DNA of 64,000 nt, taken from Arthrobacter sp. zg-Y1171. Its GTDB lineage: Bacteria > Actinomycetota > Actinomycetes > Actinomycetales > Micrococcaceae. Both the position numbers and the translations under genes were made by a program. The number at the start of each line of letters is the position of its first letter. The first letter of the stretch is position 1. The stretch spans positions 2,728,001 to 2,792,000 of the forward strand of contig NZ_CP104264.1 in assembly GCF_025244845.1 (NCBI RefSeq), in the 5' to 3' direction. Below, piece after piece: positions 7,979 through 16,381 of the stretch. The notes below the pieces were generated by a model. It did no database searches, was not told the origin of the DNA, and saw nothing but the letters and a program-made list of their open reading frames with translations.

Positions 7979-9169
7979 CTAGCGGGAGAGGTACCGCTCG
8001 TGCTCGCTGTGGGCGCGGGCTACGGTTTCGCGGATCTCTTCGATGTCCTTGACCTTGTTGCGGTACTTGAGGTCCATCTTCAGGATGTCCTGTTCCTCAT
8101 CGCACAGGGCCTTGTAGACCCGTTCCCGCTCTGCAGGATCGGCGGTGTAGGACAGGTCCAGGTACGAATCCGCATGGCGCCGCGCGTTGTTCACGGCGGT
8201 CATGGCCTTGCCCGCCGGGCTGACCAGGGACGCAACAACGGTCACCAGCAGGACGCCCACAATGACGGAGAGCGAGAGGCCGGTGGTGATCTCGATAACC
8301 GGAACGTGCTCGCCGCCGTTGATGAACGGCAGGGTGTTCTCATGCAGGGCGTGCAGGACAAGCTTGACGCCGATGAACGCCAGGATGGTTGCCAGGCCGT
8401 AGCTGAGGTAGATCAGGCGGTCCAGCAGTCCGTCAATGAGGAAGTAGAGCTGGCGCAGGCCCATCAGGGAGAACGCCGTGGCGGTGAAGACAATGAAGAC
8501 ATTCTGCGTCAGGCCGAAGATCGCGGGGATGGAATCGAGCGCGAAGAGGATGTCGGTGCCGCCGATGGCCACCATCACCAGCAGCATCGGGGTGAGGACC
8601 CGCTTGCCGTTCTCCATGGTGAAGAGCTTGTCGCCGTCGTACGTGTCCGACGTGTGGAAGATTTTGCGGGCGAGCCGAATGATGAAGTTGTTGGCTTCGT
8701 CGTCGCCCTCCGTGCTTTCAGGCTTGAGCAGGTTGCCCGCGGTGATCAGCAGGATCAGGCCGAAGATGTAGAAGACCCAGGAGAAGGAGTTGATCAGCGC
8801 GGCGCCGAGAAGGATGAACGCGGTACGGGCGATCAGGGAGAAGACGATGCCGAAGAGGAGGACCTTCTGCTGGTCTTCACGCGGAACCCGGAAGCTCGCC
8901 ATGATGATCAGGAAGACAAACAGGTTGTCCACCGAAAGCGCTTTCTCGGTGATGTATCCGGCGAAGTACTCGGTGCCCATCTGGGTTCCACCAAGGACCC
9001 AGACAACACCGCCGAAAATCAAGGCCAGGCCTACGTAAATGGAGGACCAAATGGCCGCTTCCTTCAGCGTAGGGATGTGCGCCTTGCGGATGTGGAAGAA
9101 GTAATCAAAGGCCAAAAGGGCCAGGATGACCGCGATGGTCACTCCCCAGACCAAGGGGGAAACAGTCAT
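7979..9169 (-). CDS. TerC/Alx-family membrane protein, probable manganese exporter
   Basis: A 396-residue polytopic membrane protein of the TerC family, with about nine transmembrane segments. Acidic residues inside membrane segments are seen in LALLAFDYFFHI (near residue 20), EKALSVDNLFVFLIIM (near 75) and GGTDILFALDSIPAIFGLT (near 205), as in TerC/Alx/MeeF proteins. Family members export Mn2+, sometimes co-translocationally. The ATG at 9169 follows the end of a manganese riboswitch; an in-frame extension to 9268 would run through the RNA aptamer and is rejected. Transcription is monocistronic in appearance, ended by paired hairpins. The Mn role rests on family plus riboswitch. Confidence 0.9.
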   Translation of the reverse strand: MTVSPLVWGVTIAVILALLAFDYFFHIRKAHIPTLKEAAIWSSIYVGLALIFGGVVWVLGGTQMGTEYFAGYITEKALSVDNLFVFLIIMASFRVPREDQQKVLLFGIVFSLIARTAFILLGAALINSFSWVFYIFGLILLITAGNLLKPESTEGDDEANNFIIRLARKIFHTSDTYDGDKLFTMENGKRVLTPMLLVMVAIGGTDILFALDSIPAIFGLTQNVFIVFTATAFSLMGLRQLYFLIDGLLDRLIYLSYGLATILAFIGVKLVLHALHENTLPFINGGEHVPVIEITTGLSLSVIVGVLLVTVVASLVSPAGKAMTAVNNARRHADSYLDLSYTADPAERERVYKALCDEEQDILKMDLKYRNKVKDIEEIRETVARAHSEHERYLSR

Positions 9170-9180
9170 GGAATCTCTGC

Positions 9181-9310
9181 TTTCGTAGGGTATGCCAAAG
9201 GAGCATAGGTCTCTCCCGCCACCATGAACTGGCTGGCCGCTGAACCCGGCGGAGCGTCGGTGCTCCACGTGTTGACGGATATCTGCGTTCTGGGATACTC
9301 CCCTACGAAG
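9181..9310 (-). ncRNA. yybP-ykoY manganese riboswitch upstream of terC
   Basis: The leader RNA (read 9310 to 9181) starts with TTCGTAGGG, which pairs with CCCTACGAA at its end to close a nine-bp P1 stem. Just inside P1 are the conserved GGGGAGTA and, at the other side, GGGAGAGACC; these are the two loop elements that meet to bind Mn2+ in this class. A CCGTCAACACG segment and a CGGCGGAGCGTCGG hairpin lie between. A -10 hexamer sits directly upstream and the terC start 11 bases downstream. Control of translation or of termination cannot be told apart here. Confidence 0.88.
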
Positions 9311-9313
9311 CCC

Positions 9314-9967
9314 TCAGTCTAACAGGGCCAGGTCCGCATCGCAGTCCACGTCCCGCCCGTCGGCCAGATCGGTACAGTCCACGACATGCAGGAGCTCCGG
9401 ATGGGCGGCGAGGAACGCACGGGCCCCGGAATCCGGATTGGCTCCCGGCCTCCTTTCTCCCGCAGGTTCAGCCCCTGCATAGCTTGCCTCCGGTTCCAAG
9501 CTGCGCGCGGCCAGGGAAGCATCGAGCAGAACGGGGTGTCCGCGCCGCAACTTCCCATCCGGCGCCCGGTAGCCGGCGGCGGTGATCCTGCCGGGCTGCC
9601 CCGCGGCGAGGACGCGGGAGACCACGGCAGGAGTCAGTCCGGGCTGGTCGACCAGGGCCACAAGGACCGAGGTCTCCGGTTCCCGGGCCAGTGCCGCCAA
9701 AATCCCGCAACGGTAACTGGTGCCCATTCCCAGCTCCCACTGTGGATTCACGACCGGTGCAGCATCCTGCAGCCGAGCTGAGGCCAAAATGTCAGCGCTA
9801 CCGGCGCCCAGCACCGCGACCACGTGGGTACACCCGCCGGCCAGGAGCACCGCCACCTGATGCTCGATCAGGGGCCGCCCGCGGAAAGGCAGCAGCGCCT
9901 TCGGTCCGCGGCCGAGGCGTCTGCCGGCACCGGCAGCCAGCAGGACCGCCGTCGTCGTTCCGATCAT
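9314..9967 (-). CDS. MobA/MocA-like nucleotidyltransferase
   Basis: A 217-residue NTP-transferase-domain protein. The N-terminal VLLAAGAGRRLGRGPKALLPF (residues about 8-28) is the nucleotide-binding signature, and LVALVDQPGLTP (about 100-111) holds the aspartate that coordinates metal. The family transfers CMP or GMP to molybdopterin (MocA, MobA) or similar acceptors. The protein ends just before the terC riboswitch. No molybdenum enzyme gene is in the window, so the acceptor is unknown. The motif near residue 137, GKLRRGHPVLLD, is typical of MocA-type members. Confidence 0.75.
   Translation of the reverse strand: MIGTTTAVLLAAGAGRRLGRGPKALLPFRGRPLIEHQVAVLLAGGCTHVVAVLGAGSADILASARLQDAAPVVNPQWELGMGTSYRCGILAALAREPETSVLVALVDQPGLTPAVVSRVLAAGQPGRITAAGYRAPDGKLRRGHPVLLDASLAARSLEPEASYAGAEPAGERRPGANPDSGARAFLAAHPELLHVVDCTDLADGRDVDCDADLALLD
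9316..9321 (-). promoter_or_regulatory. -10 box for the riboswitch-terC transcript
   Basis: TAGACT on the minus strand, placed so that transcription would begin at about 9310-9309, the first base of the riboswitch P1 stem. It lies inside the last codons of the upstream nucleotidyltransferase gene. The -35 region is a poor match. Confidence 0.5.
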
Positions 9968-10002
9968 TGGTCTGTCCTCACTCCGGTCCGGACTTAAACA
10001 GG

Positions 10003-10034
10003 CAGCCGCCGCACCCTAGGTGGTGCGACGGCTG
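10003..10034 (-). terminator. hairpin after the DUF4193 gene
   Basis: CAGCCGCCGCACC (10003-10015) and GGTGCGACGGCTG (10022-10034) form a near-perfect stem with a short loop, 14 bases after the DUF4193 stop. Confidence 0.7.
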
Positions 10035-10047
10035 AGGTTTCGGGTTA

Positions 10048-10347
10048 TTAGCCTTCACAGTCCTTGCAGTAGGCCAGACCGTTCTTTTCGACGGCCAGCT
10101 GGGAGCGGTGGCGGACCAGGAAGCAGGAGTTGCAGGTGAACTCGTCTTCCTGCGGCGGCACTACGCGGACGAGCAGTTCTTCACCGGACAGGTCTGCGCC
10201 GGGCAGTTCGAATCCTTCAGCTGCCTCGGTTTCATCCACGTCAACTACGGCAGACTGCTTGTCACTGCGCCGTGCCTGAAGCTCTTCGATAGAAGCCGGG
10301 CCGGCTTCTTCCTCAGTCTTGCGCGGCGCGTCATAATCTGTAGCCAT
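10048..10347 (-). CDS. DUF4193 protein, zinc-ribbon-like
   Basis: A 99-residue acidic protein of the DUF4193 family, nearly universal in Actinobacteria and of unknown function. The C-terminus carries two Cys pairs, CNSCFLVRHRS (residues about 72-82) and CKDCEG (last residues), suiting one zinc ion. The N-terminal half is charged and probably disordered. RNA-polymerase-associated roles have been suggested for comparable small zinc proteins, but nothing here demonstrates one. A -10-like TAGTAT lies about 50 bases upstream of the ATG. Confidence 0.85.
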   Translation of the reverse strand: MATDYDAPRKTEEEAGPASIEELQARRSDKQSAVVDVDETEAAEGFELPGADLSGEELLVRVVPPQEDEFTCNSCFLVRHRSQLAVEKNGLAYCKDCEG

Positions 10348-10618
10348 ATTCTCGGCTCACACTCCAAATCCGTAGTTATGTTGTTTCCGGGGCACTCGAT
10401 ACTAGCCGAACATAACGGTTGTACGGTCTCGTACTATTCCCATCGGCCGTTCGGCTGCCGTTTTTCTTTCTCCGGACCTCGGGCGTCCGCCCCGCGGACG
10501 CCGAAAGTGCGCGTTGTGCCGGGAAGCCGTCCGCGGGTCCATTATGCGGTCCCCCGCGCACCCTTTCCTACCCAACGTGCGTCCAGACGTGCTGGTTCCG
10601 CTTTTTCGGCGGGACTTG
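10348..10618. other. 271-bp intergenic region
   Basis: Between the DUF4193 start and the TetR stop. It holds a hairpin, GGCGTCCGC (10482-10490), CCC, GCGGACGCC (10494-10502), which may terminate the tetR transcript though no T-run follows on the minus strand. Near the DUF4193 gene is a -10-like TAGTAT on the minus strand. I see no convincing small gene. Confidence 0.5.
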
Positions 10619-11239
10619 TTAACGGTTGAATCCGTTGCGGAGGAAGCCAATCGCTTCGGCAAACAGCTCTTCCAGCAGCTTAAGTGACTCCGGGGTAATA
10701 ACGCCCTGTGTGCGCCGTTCCCACTGGGCAAAGGCGCTTCGCCCGCAGGTCAGCACTGAACCCACCAGGCAGGAGCTGTAGAACGGATCGGCGGCATCGC
10801 CCAACCGCTGCCGGATGGAAGCGACGATGCGCTGTTCCGCCCGGTTCCAGGCCTCCAGCTGGAACCGCATCATTTCCGGGTTGTCCTGGGCAATGGCGTA
10901 GAGCTCGGCAGTCACCGCCAGCCGCTCAGGGTCCGCCGGGGCGGTCAGGGCCTCCAGCATGGACTCCACGATGTTCTCGGTCTGCGGACGGGACTCGAAG
11001 TGGCCCAGCACGGTTTCCAGGAATCCTTCCATGGCCACCGTAAGCGACGCTTCAATACTGGAAAAATAGTTGAAGAAGGTCCTGCGCGAGACGCCGGCCC
11101 GCTCCGCGATGTCGTCCACCGTGAAATTGCCCGGGCCGTTACTGCGGACCAGGCTGAGGGCTGCCGCGGCGATGGCTGCGCGTGTCACCGATTTGTTTTG
11201 TTCCCGCCGTGAGGGGGCGGCTGTTTCTCCTGCTGCCAC
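10619..11239 (-). CDS. TetR-family transcriptional regulator
   Basis: A 206-residue repressor-type protein. The N-terminal helix-turn-helix is clear: FTVDDIAERAGVSRRTFFNYF (residues about 39-59), with the canonical TetR recognition helix. The remainder is the all-helical ligand/dimer domain, which gives no hint of ligand. The start is GTG at 11239. There is no adjacent divergent transporter gene, so its target is not evident; the YtxH-like gene lies upstream on the same strand, separated by a terminator. It may regulate itself. Confidence 0.85.
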   Translation of the reverse strand: MAAGETAAPSRREQNKSVTRAAIAAAALSLVRSNGPGNFTVDDIAERAGVSRRTFFNYFSSIEASLTVAMEGFLETVLGHFESRPQTENIVESMLEALTAPADPERLAVTAELYAIAQDNPEMMRFQLEAWNRAEQRIVASIRQRLGDAADPFYSSCLVGSVLTCGRSAFAQWERRTQGVITPESLKLLEELFAEAIGFLRNGFNR

Positions 11240-11286
11240 GCCAATACACTAAGTGCAACTTTGCACGACGGGCAAGGGGAACGAAA

Positions 11287-11328
11287 AAGCACCGGACAAA
11301 CAGGTTTTTGCCTGCCTGTCCGGTGCTT
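11287..11328 (-). terminator. Rho-independent terminator after the YtxH-like gene
   Basis: AAGCACCGGACA (11287-11298) and TGTCCGGTGCTT (11317-11328) form the stem. On the minus strand it is followed by TTTTTCG, a proper T-tract, 16 bases after the stop at 11345. Confidence 0.9.
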
Positions 11329-11344
11329 CTCTTGCTCTTTGCGG

Positions 11345-11710
11345 TTATGCCTCAGGCTGCGGTTCGGCCGGGGACATCTTCTGCTCGCCGCCGGAGGTGT
11401 AGGAACCATTGGTTCCCGTGCTGCCGGCCGCGGAAGAACCCGTGGAGGACCCGGTGGAACCGGATCCGGTGCTGCCGGAAGAGCCGGATCCACTGCTGGA
11501 ACCGGTGACCTTGGAGGCGGCATCCTTGGCGACGCCCGTAACCTTGTCCTGCAGGCCCGGGGCCTTTTCCTTCGCCCAGTCGGTGCCGTGGGAAACGGTT
11601 TCCTGCACCTTCGGGTCATTCCAAAGCTGCATCAGCTTTTCGCGGCCGCCCTTGGAGCCAACCAGGTAGCCAATACCCGCGCCCGCCAGAAATACAAACT
11701 TCTTTACCAT
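11345..11710 (-). CDS. YtxH-like small membrane-anchored protein
   Basis: A 121-residue protein. The N-terminal segment FVFLAGAGIGYLVGSKGGREK (about 5-25) is a glycine-zipper membrane helix followed by the YtxH-like GGREKLMQLW. Residues about 30-65 are an amphipathic helix, and the last 55 residues are a Ser/Gly/Thr repeat tail ending in EPQPEA. Similar proteins are general-stress products of unknown role in other Gram-positives. A good promoter lies upstream and SD GAGGAAG precedes the ATG. Monocistronic. Confidence 0.75.
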   Translation of the reverse strand: MVKKFVFLAGAGIGYLVGSKGGREKLMQLWNDPKVQETVSHGTDWAKEKAPGLQDKVTGVAKDAASKVTGSSSGSGSSGSTGSGSTGSSTGSSAAGSTGTNGSYTSGGEQKMSPAEPQPEA

Positions 11711-11762
11711 GGTCTTCCTCTTCTCCTGCCCTCACGGGGCCTTGATAAGTTCCGTCCACTGC

Positions 11763-11790
11763 ACCCTACCGTTCAAAACGACAGGTTCAA
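11763..11790 (-). promoter_or_regulatory. promoter of the YtxH-like gene
   Basis: Minus-strand -35 TTGAAC (11790-11785), 16-bp spacer, -10 TAGGGT (11768-11763). It predicts a start near 11756 and a leader of about 46 nt ahead of the ATG at 11710. Confidence 0.65.
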
Positions 11791-11812
11791 CAGTCAGCTT
11801 ACTATTTGGATC

Positions 11813-12208
11813 CTAGTCAAGCAGGCGGGACCGGATAAGGAAGCGTTTACCCTCAGGCGCTTCCACGGAAAACCCACTTCCCCGTCCGGAGACAACATCC
11901 ACGGTCAGATGGGTGTGCTTCCAGTACTCAAACTGCTCACGCGACATCCAGAACTCCAGTTCCTCACCTGCCAGGTCGAAGACCCCCAGAAGGACGTCGG
12001 CATCTGAAGTGAGAAACTCCCCCTTCGGAAAGCACATGGGCGAGGACCCGTCACAGCAGCCTCCGGACTGGTGGAACATCAGCGCACCGTGGATGGGCCG
12101 CAGCCGCAGCAGCAGGGCCTGTGCCTGCGGCGTCAGCGCCACCCGGGAGAACGTCTCCCCGGGCAGTGCGGCAGCCGCTTCCAGCGGAGAAGCAAGCGAA
12201 GAATCCAT
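11813..12208 (-). CDS. DUF779 protein, aldehyde-dehydrogenase partner
   Basis: A 131-residue protein of the DUF779 family. The hallmark is the cysteine-rich HQSGGCCDGSSPMCFP (residues about 47-62), followed by FLTSDADVLLG. Family members are regularly encoded beside acetaldehyde or aldehyde dehydrogenases, but no function is established to my knowledge; metal binding through the CC...C cluster is plausible. The ATG overlaps the adh stop (TGATG), so the two are translationally coupled. Third gene of the ald-adh-DUF779 operon. Confidence 0.85.
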   Translation of the reverse strand: MDSSLASPLEAAAALPGETFSRVALTPQAQALLLRLRPIHGALMFHQSGGCCDGSSPMCFPKGEFLTSDADVLLGVFDLAGEELEFWMSREQFEYWKHTHLTVDVVSGRGSGFSVEAPEGKRFLIRSRLLD

Positions 12209-13227
12209 CAGTATCCAATCACCACACGGCCATCAACACGGCCTTCTCGGAGTTCAGTCATCACGTCATTAATCTCTTCCAAGCTGCGGACGGTGATGTT
12301 GGGGTGGATCAGTCCGCGGTCGTAGAAGTCGATTGCCTCCGCCAGGTCCTGGCGGGTACCCACGATCGACCCCCGGATGGTGAGGCCCTTAAGCACAGTG
12401 TCAAAGATCGGGGCCGGGAAGTCCCCCGGCGGCAACCCGACAAAGACAATCGTTCCGCCGCGCCGGGCCATTCCGATGGCCTGTGCGAAGGCTGTCGGAT
12501 GCACTGCGGTGACCAGTATTGCGTGCGCACCGCCGGTCTTTTCCTGGATAACCTCGGCCGGGTCCTCGTTGCTCGCATTGACCACAACCTCGGCTCCGTA
12601 CCTCGTGGCCAGCTCCAGCTTGTCATCTGCGATATCCACGGCGGCGACGCGCAGGCCCATGGCAATGGCGTACTGCACTGCCACGTGTCCCAAACCGCCT
12701 ATGCCGGAGATAACGACCCACTGACCGGGCCGTGCCTCGCTGACTTTCAGTCCTTTGTAGACCGTGACGCCTGCGCAGAGGACCGGAGCGATTTCCTGCG
12801 GATCGGCCCCGTCAGGGATGCGCGCCGCAAAACGCGCATCCACCAGCATGTACTGGCCGAAGGAGCCGTCCACCGAGTAACCACTGTTCTTCTGCTGCTC
12901 ACACAGGGTTTCCCAGCCGGTCCGGCAGTACTCGCACACACCGCAGGCGTAGGCGAGCCAGGCGTTGCCCACCATGTCGCCCGGGTGCAGGTCGGTAACC
13001 CCTTCACCGACCTGCACCACTTCCCCCACCCCCTCATGGCCGGGGATGAACGGCGGAGTCGGCTTCACGGGCCAGTCACCGTCTGCGGCATGGAGGTCCG
13101 TATGGCATACACCAGTCGCCACCAGCTTGACGAGCGCCTGGCCCGGACCTGGTTCAAGCACCGCCATTTCCTCGATGGAGAGGCCTTCACCGAGTTGGTT
13201 CACTACTGCTGCCTGCATGCTTGCCAT
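12208..13227 (-). CDS. adhP: zinc-dependent alcohol dehydrogenase
   Basis: Medium-chain dehydrogenase, 339 residues, interconverting primary alcohols and aldehydes with NAD(H). Catalytic zinc ligands Cys41 (VCHTDLH), His64 (GHEGVGE) and the Cys of LCAGVTVYK (near 151) are present, as are the four structural-zinc cysteines 95, 98, 101 and 109. The nucleotide fold has GIGGLGHVAVQYA near residue 176. It most resembles AdhP/AdhA ethanol-active enzymes. It lies 82 bases after ald and overlaps DUF779. With Ald it would oxidise ethanol to acetate via acetaldehyde; the true substrate is inferred. Confidence 0.9.
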   Translation of the reverse strand: MASMQAAVVNQLGEGLSIEEMAVLEPGPGQALVKLVATGVCHTDLHAADGDWPVKPTPPFIPGHEGVGEVVQVGEGVTDLHPGDMVGNAWLAYACGVCEYCRTGWETLCEQQKNSGYSVDGSFGQYMLVDARFAARIPDGADPQEIAPVLCAGVTVYKGLKVSEARPGQWVVISGIGGLGHVAVQYAIAMGLRVAAVDIADDKLELATRYGAEVVVNASNEDPAEVIQEKTGGAHAILVTAVHPTAFAQAIGMARRGGTIVFVGLPPGDFPAPIFDTVLKGLTIRGSIVGTRQDLAEAIDFYDRGLIHPNITVRSLEEINDVMTELREGRVDGRVVIGY

Positions 13228-13309
13228 GGGGTCCTCGTTCTGTCAGCGGTTTAGGGTAATTCCAGTCGAAAGCGAGTGACACCCAAGCCTAGGCAGGTCC
13301 GCGGGCCGC

Positions 13310-14833
13310 TTAGAAGAACCCCTGCTTGTTTTCCGCGTAGCTGACCAGCAGGTTCTTGGTCTGCTGGTAGTGGTCCAGCATCATGGCATGGTTCTCGCGG
13401 CCGATGCCGGAGGACTTGTAGCCGCCGAAAGCGGAATGGGCAGGATAGGCGTGGTAATTGTTCACCCATACCCGGCCGGCCTGGATATCGCGTCCTGCCC
13501 GGTAGGCGGTGTTGCCGTCCCGGGACCAGACACCGGCACCAAGGCCGTACAGCGTGTCATTGGCAATGGCCATGGCCTCCCCGTAGTCGGAGAACCGGGT
13601 CACGGAAACCACCGGACCGAAGATTTCCTCCTGGAAGATGCGCATGTTGTTGGTGCCCTCGAAAACGGTGGGCTGGACGTAGAAGCCGCCGGCAAGGTCG
13701 CCGTCGAAGTGGGCCCGCTCGCCTCCGGCGAGGACCCGTGCACCCTCCTGCTTGCCGATATCCAGGTAGGAGAGGATCTTCTCCAACTGATCGTTGGACG
13801 CCTGGGCGCCCACCATGGTGTTGGTATCGAGGGGATTGCCCTGGATCATCTGTGCCGTGCGGGCCAGTGCGTCCGCCATGAAGGAGTCATACATGGAGTC
13901 CTGGACCAGTGCACGGGACGGGCAGGTGCAGACCTCGCCCTGGTTCAGGGCGAACATGTTGAAGCCTTCGAGCGCCTTGTCGTAGAACGAGTCATCGGCG
14001 GCGGCGACGTCGGCGAAGAAGATATTCGGGCTCTTGCCGCCCAGTTCGAGGGTCACCGGAATCAGGTTCTGGCTGGCGTACTGCATGATCAGCCGGCCCG
14101 TGGTGGTCTCACCGGTGAAGGCGATCTTCCGGATCCGGTTCGAGGATGCCAGGGGCTTGCCGGCTTCCACCCCGAAGCCGTTCACCACGTTCAGCACGCC
14201 TGCCGGCAGCAGGTCCGCGATGAGTTCCATCAGGACCAGGATCGACGTCGGCGTCTGCTCGGCGGGTTTCAGCACGATGGCGTTGCCTGCCGCCAGCGCC
14301 GGAGCCAGTTTCCAGACGGCCATCAGGATGGGGAAGTTCCACGGAATGATCTGTCCCACTACTCCCAGCGGCTCGTGGAAGTGGTACGAGGTGGTGTTGT
14401 CGTCGATCTGGGAGATGCCGCCCTCCTGGGCGCGGATGGCGCCGGCGAAGTAGCGGAAGTGGTCGACGGCCAGCGGCAGGTCGGCGGCCAGGACTTCCCG
14501 GATCGGTTTGCCGTTGTCCCAGGTTTCGGCGACGGCGAGCATTTCGAGGTTGGCTTCGATCCGGTCCGCGATGCGGGTCAGGACCAGGGCCCGTTCGGCT
14601 ACCGCAGTCTTGCCCCAGGCCCCGGCGGCCTTGTGCGCGGCGTCCAGCGCGAGATCGATGTCAGCCGATGTACCGCGGGCCACTTCGCAGAATGCCCGGC
14701 CGTTGATCGGCGAAATGTTCTCGAAGTACTCCCCCTTGACCGGGGCCACCCATTCGCCGCCGATCCAGTTGTCATAGCGCGGTTTGAAGGTGACTTTCGA
14801 GCCTTCGGTGCCTGGCTGTGCGTAAACGGTCAT
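13310..14833 (-). CDS. NAD-dependent aldehyde dehydrogenase (AcoD/ExaC type)
   Basis: A 507-residue ALDH that oxidises short aldehydes, probably acetaldehyde, to acids. Glu263 in LELGGKSPN and catalytic Cys302 in [14 protein letters not shown] are in canonical positions; the extra Cys two residues later and the C-terminal [15 protein letters not shown] are typical of the AcoD/ExaC group. The ATG at 14833 has SD AAGGAG at good spacing. A longer upstream in-frame stretch overlaps the regulator gene antisense-like and is discarded. First gene of the ald-adh-DUF779 operon, behind a direct operator candidate. Confidence 0.9.
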   Translation of the reverse strand: MTVYAQPGTEGSKVTFKPRYDNWIGGEWVAPVKGEYFENISPINGRAFCEVARGTSADIDLALDAAHKAAGAWGKTAVAERALVLTRIADRIEANLEMLAVAETWDNGKPIREVLAADLPLAVDHFRYFAGAIRAQEGGISQIDDNTTSYHFHEPLGVVGQIIPWNFPILMAVWKLAPALAAGNAIVLKPAEQTPTSILVLMELIADLLPAGVLNVVNGFGVEAGKPLASSNRIRKIAFTGETTTGRLIMQYASQNLIPVTLELGGKSPNIFFADVAAADDSFYDKALEGFNMFALNQGEVCTCPSRALVQDSMYDSFMADALARTAQMIQGNPLDTNTMVGAQASNDQLEKILSYLDIGKQEGARVLAGGERAHFDGDLAGGFYVQPTVFEGTNNMRIFQEEIFGPVVSVTRFSDYGEAMAIANDTLYGLGAGVWSRDGNTAYRAGRDIQAGRVWVNNYHAYPAHSAFGGYKSSGIGRENHAMMLDHYQQTKNLLVSYAENKQGFF

Positions 14834-14882
14834 GTTGCGCTCCTTGTGCGTTCGACGTCGGTGTCGGTTGCGGACATCCCCG

Positions 14883-14888
14883 AGGCTA
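14883..14888 (-). promoter_or_regulatory. -10 box of the ald operon
   Basis: TAGCCT on the minus strand, about 50 bases before the ald ATG. The inverted repeat at 14895-14918 falls over the expected -35 region. Inference from spacing only. Confidence 0.4.
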
Positions 14889-14894
14889 CGGAGC

Positions 14895-14918
14895 GCAACG
14901 TTGCAAGCAGGTTGCAAC
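14895..14918. promoter_or_regulatory. GTTGCAA/TTGCAAC operator candidate for the ald operon
   Basis: GTTGCAA (14900-14906), five-base spacer, TTGCAAC (14912-14918) is a perfect inverted repeat. It is joined on the left by the palindrome GCAACGTTGC (14895-14904), so three related half-sites lie in 24 bases. Position is between the GAF regulator stop (14934) and the ald start (14833), over the presumed -35. The binding protein is inferred to be the adjacent regulator. Confidence 0.5.
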
Positions 14919-14933
14919 GAAAGGTTTGTGCCT

Positions 14934-16325
14934 TCAGGCCAGGTCCCGTTCGATCCGTTCCAGGGCGGCGATGACGGCGGCCCTGCGGGGCGAGCGCGGC
15001 GGAAGCACACGCAGGGCAAGCTGCCAGGCCTCGGCGTCGTGCTCTGCCTCCGGCAGGTGCAGGTACTGGAGCAGGGTGTCTGCACCGGCGTCGGACAGCA
15101 TGGCCTGGCGCAGTACGGCAGAGACCTCGGTCCGCAGCCGGATGACGGCGGGCGCCTCCGAACGCGGCAGCACCGGTCCGCCGTACCTCCGCAGGGCCAA
15201 CCGGTAGGCGCCGTGTTCCAGGAACCGCAGGACCTGTGCGGCGTCCACTTCGAGCGGACGGGCCAGGCGGTAGGGGCGGGAGCGCGGCACCAGCGGCTCG
15301 GTTCCGGCGGCCACGCCTTCCATGAGGTTGCGCAGCCGCAGCATCTCGGCGCGCACCGTGCCTGCCTGCCCGCCATCGGGGTAGGCAAGGGAGGCGAGTT
15401 CCTCTGCCGTCAGCCCGCCCGGGTGCAGCGCCAGCACGGCCAGCAGTTCGCCGTGGCGGGAACTGAGTTCCACCGACCTGCCATTGATATGCAGGACGGC
15501 CCGGTCCCGGCCGAGCAGCTCCAGGCTTTCCGTGGAGTCGGGGACAGGCTGCGGGGGCTTCCGGCGGGTACGACGGCGCAGCGGAGCTCCGGAGGCGGTG
15601 GATGATCCGTTACGGGTATCCCGGCGGGCCTGCAGCCGCTGGACCTGGAGCCGGGCTTCGGCGGCTGCGACAGCTGCCCGGACAAGGGCGAGCGTATGCG
15701 GAGCGACGGCTTCGGGGCCGCCGGTGACGTCCACGACGCCCAGCACGGAACCGGTGTCCGGGTCATGCACGGGCACGGCGGTGCAGCTCCAGGAGTGCAC
15801 AAGCCGGCTGAAATGCTCCGGTCCGGCAATCTGCACGTCGGCCCCTGTGGCGAGGGCGGTTCCGGGCGCACTGGTGCCGACCGTTCGTTCGGACCAATCC
15901 GCGCCGGGCAGAAACAGCATGCCTTCCGCGCGGCGGCGCAGGGCAGCATTGCCGTCGACCCACAGCAGGCGGCCCAGTTCGTCGCCGACGGCCACCAACA
16001 GCCCGGAGTCCTCTCCGGGCTCCACGAGCAGGCGTCGGATTACCGGCATCACTGCAGCGAGCGGATGCGCGGCACGGTAACGGTCCAGGGCGGCGTCGTC
16101 GAACACCAACTCGGGACGCGAAACGTCCGGGTCCGAGTGGTGCTGCAGCGAACGCTGCCAGGACTCCCGGATGGAAGGCCTAAGCCGGTCCAGCCAGCCG
16201 CTGCCGGCACCGAGCGACTCGTGGGCCCGGAGGGCGTTGCGAAGCAGCGCGTCCGCCGGTATCCGCGGCAGGACACCGGACTGCCCGTTCTGGGCCAAAC
16301 CTTCATTTCGCGCCGCAATGCGCAC
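14934..16325 (-). CDS. GAF-domain transcriptional regulator of aldehyde metabolism, no AAA+ domain
   Basis: A 463-residue protein. Residues about 95-225 form an AcoR-type GAF sensor, with [15 protein letters not shown] near 145 and [20 protein letters not shown] near 195. Unlike AcoR there is no AAA+ sigma-54 domain. Instead, residues about 275-350 look like a winged helix ([20 protein letters not shown]... then [12 protein letters not shown]), followed by a helical tail. Proteins of this build commonly neighbour aldehyde dehydrogenases in Actinobacteria. It lies directly upstream of ald on the same strand, separated by 100 bases with an operator candidate. Activator or repressor status is unknown. 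Confidence 0.8.
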   Translation of the reverse strand: MRIAARNEGLAQNGQSGVLPRIPADALLRNALRAHESLGAGSGWLDRLRPSIRESWQRSLQHHSDPDVSRPELVFDDAALDRYRAAHPLAAVMPVIRRLLVEPGEDSGLLVAVGDELGRLLWVDGNAALRRRAEGMLFLPGADWSERTVGTSAPGTALATGADVQIAGPEHFSRLVHSWSCTAVPVHDPDTGSVLGVVDVTGGPEAVAPHTLALVRAAVAAAEARLQVQRLQARRDTRNGSSTASGAPLRRRTRRKPPQPVPDSTESLELLGRDRAVLHINGRSVELSSRHGELLAVLALHPGGLTAEELASLAYPDGGQAGTVRAEMLRLRNLMEGVAAGTEPLVPRSRPYRLARPLEVDAAQVLRFLEHGAYRLALRRYGGPVLPRSEAPAVIRLRTEVSAVLRQAMLSDAGADTLLQYLHLPEAEHDAEAWQLALRVLPPRSPRRAAVIAALERIERDLA

Positions 16326-16351
16326 GGCCCCCGCCTATCCACGCTGATAAA

Positions 16352-16381
16352 CGGACAACGTCTCGGAATGGACGTTGTCCG
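16352..16381. promoter_or_regulatory. inverted repeat upstream of the GAF regulator
   Basis: CGGACAACGTC (16352-16362) and GACGTTGTCCG (16371-16381), perfect 11-base arms. It lies 27 bases before the regulator ATG and 80 bases after the fpr stop. It may be an operator for autoregulation or a terminator for fpr; on the minus strand it is followed by TTTATC. Confidence 0.55.

Noticed and set aside
9170..9268. N-terminal extension of terC upstream of 9169
   Set aside because: It would translate the riboswitch; the extra residues look unlike TerC, and the ATG at 9169 fits the family start.
14834..15388. Long N-terminal extension of the aldehyde dehydrogenase
   Set aside because: It lies over the regulator gene in another frame and is Arg/Ser/Pro-rich; the ATG at 14833 has an SD and matches the family N-terminus.
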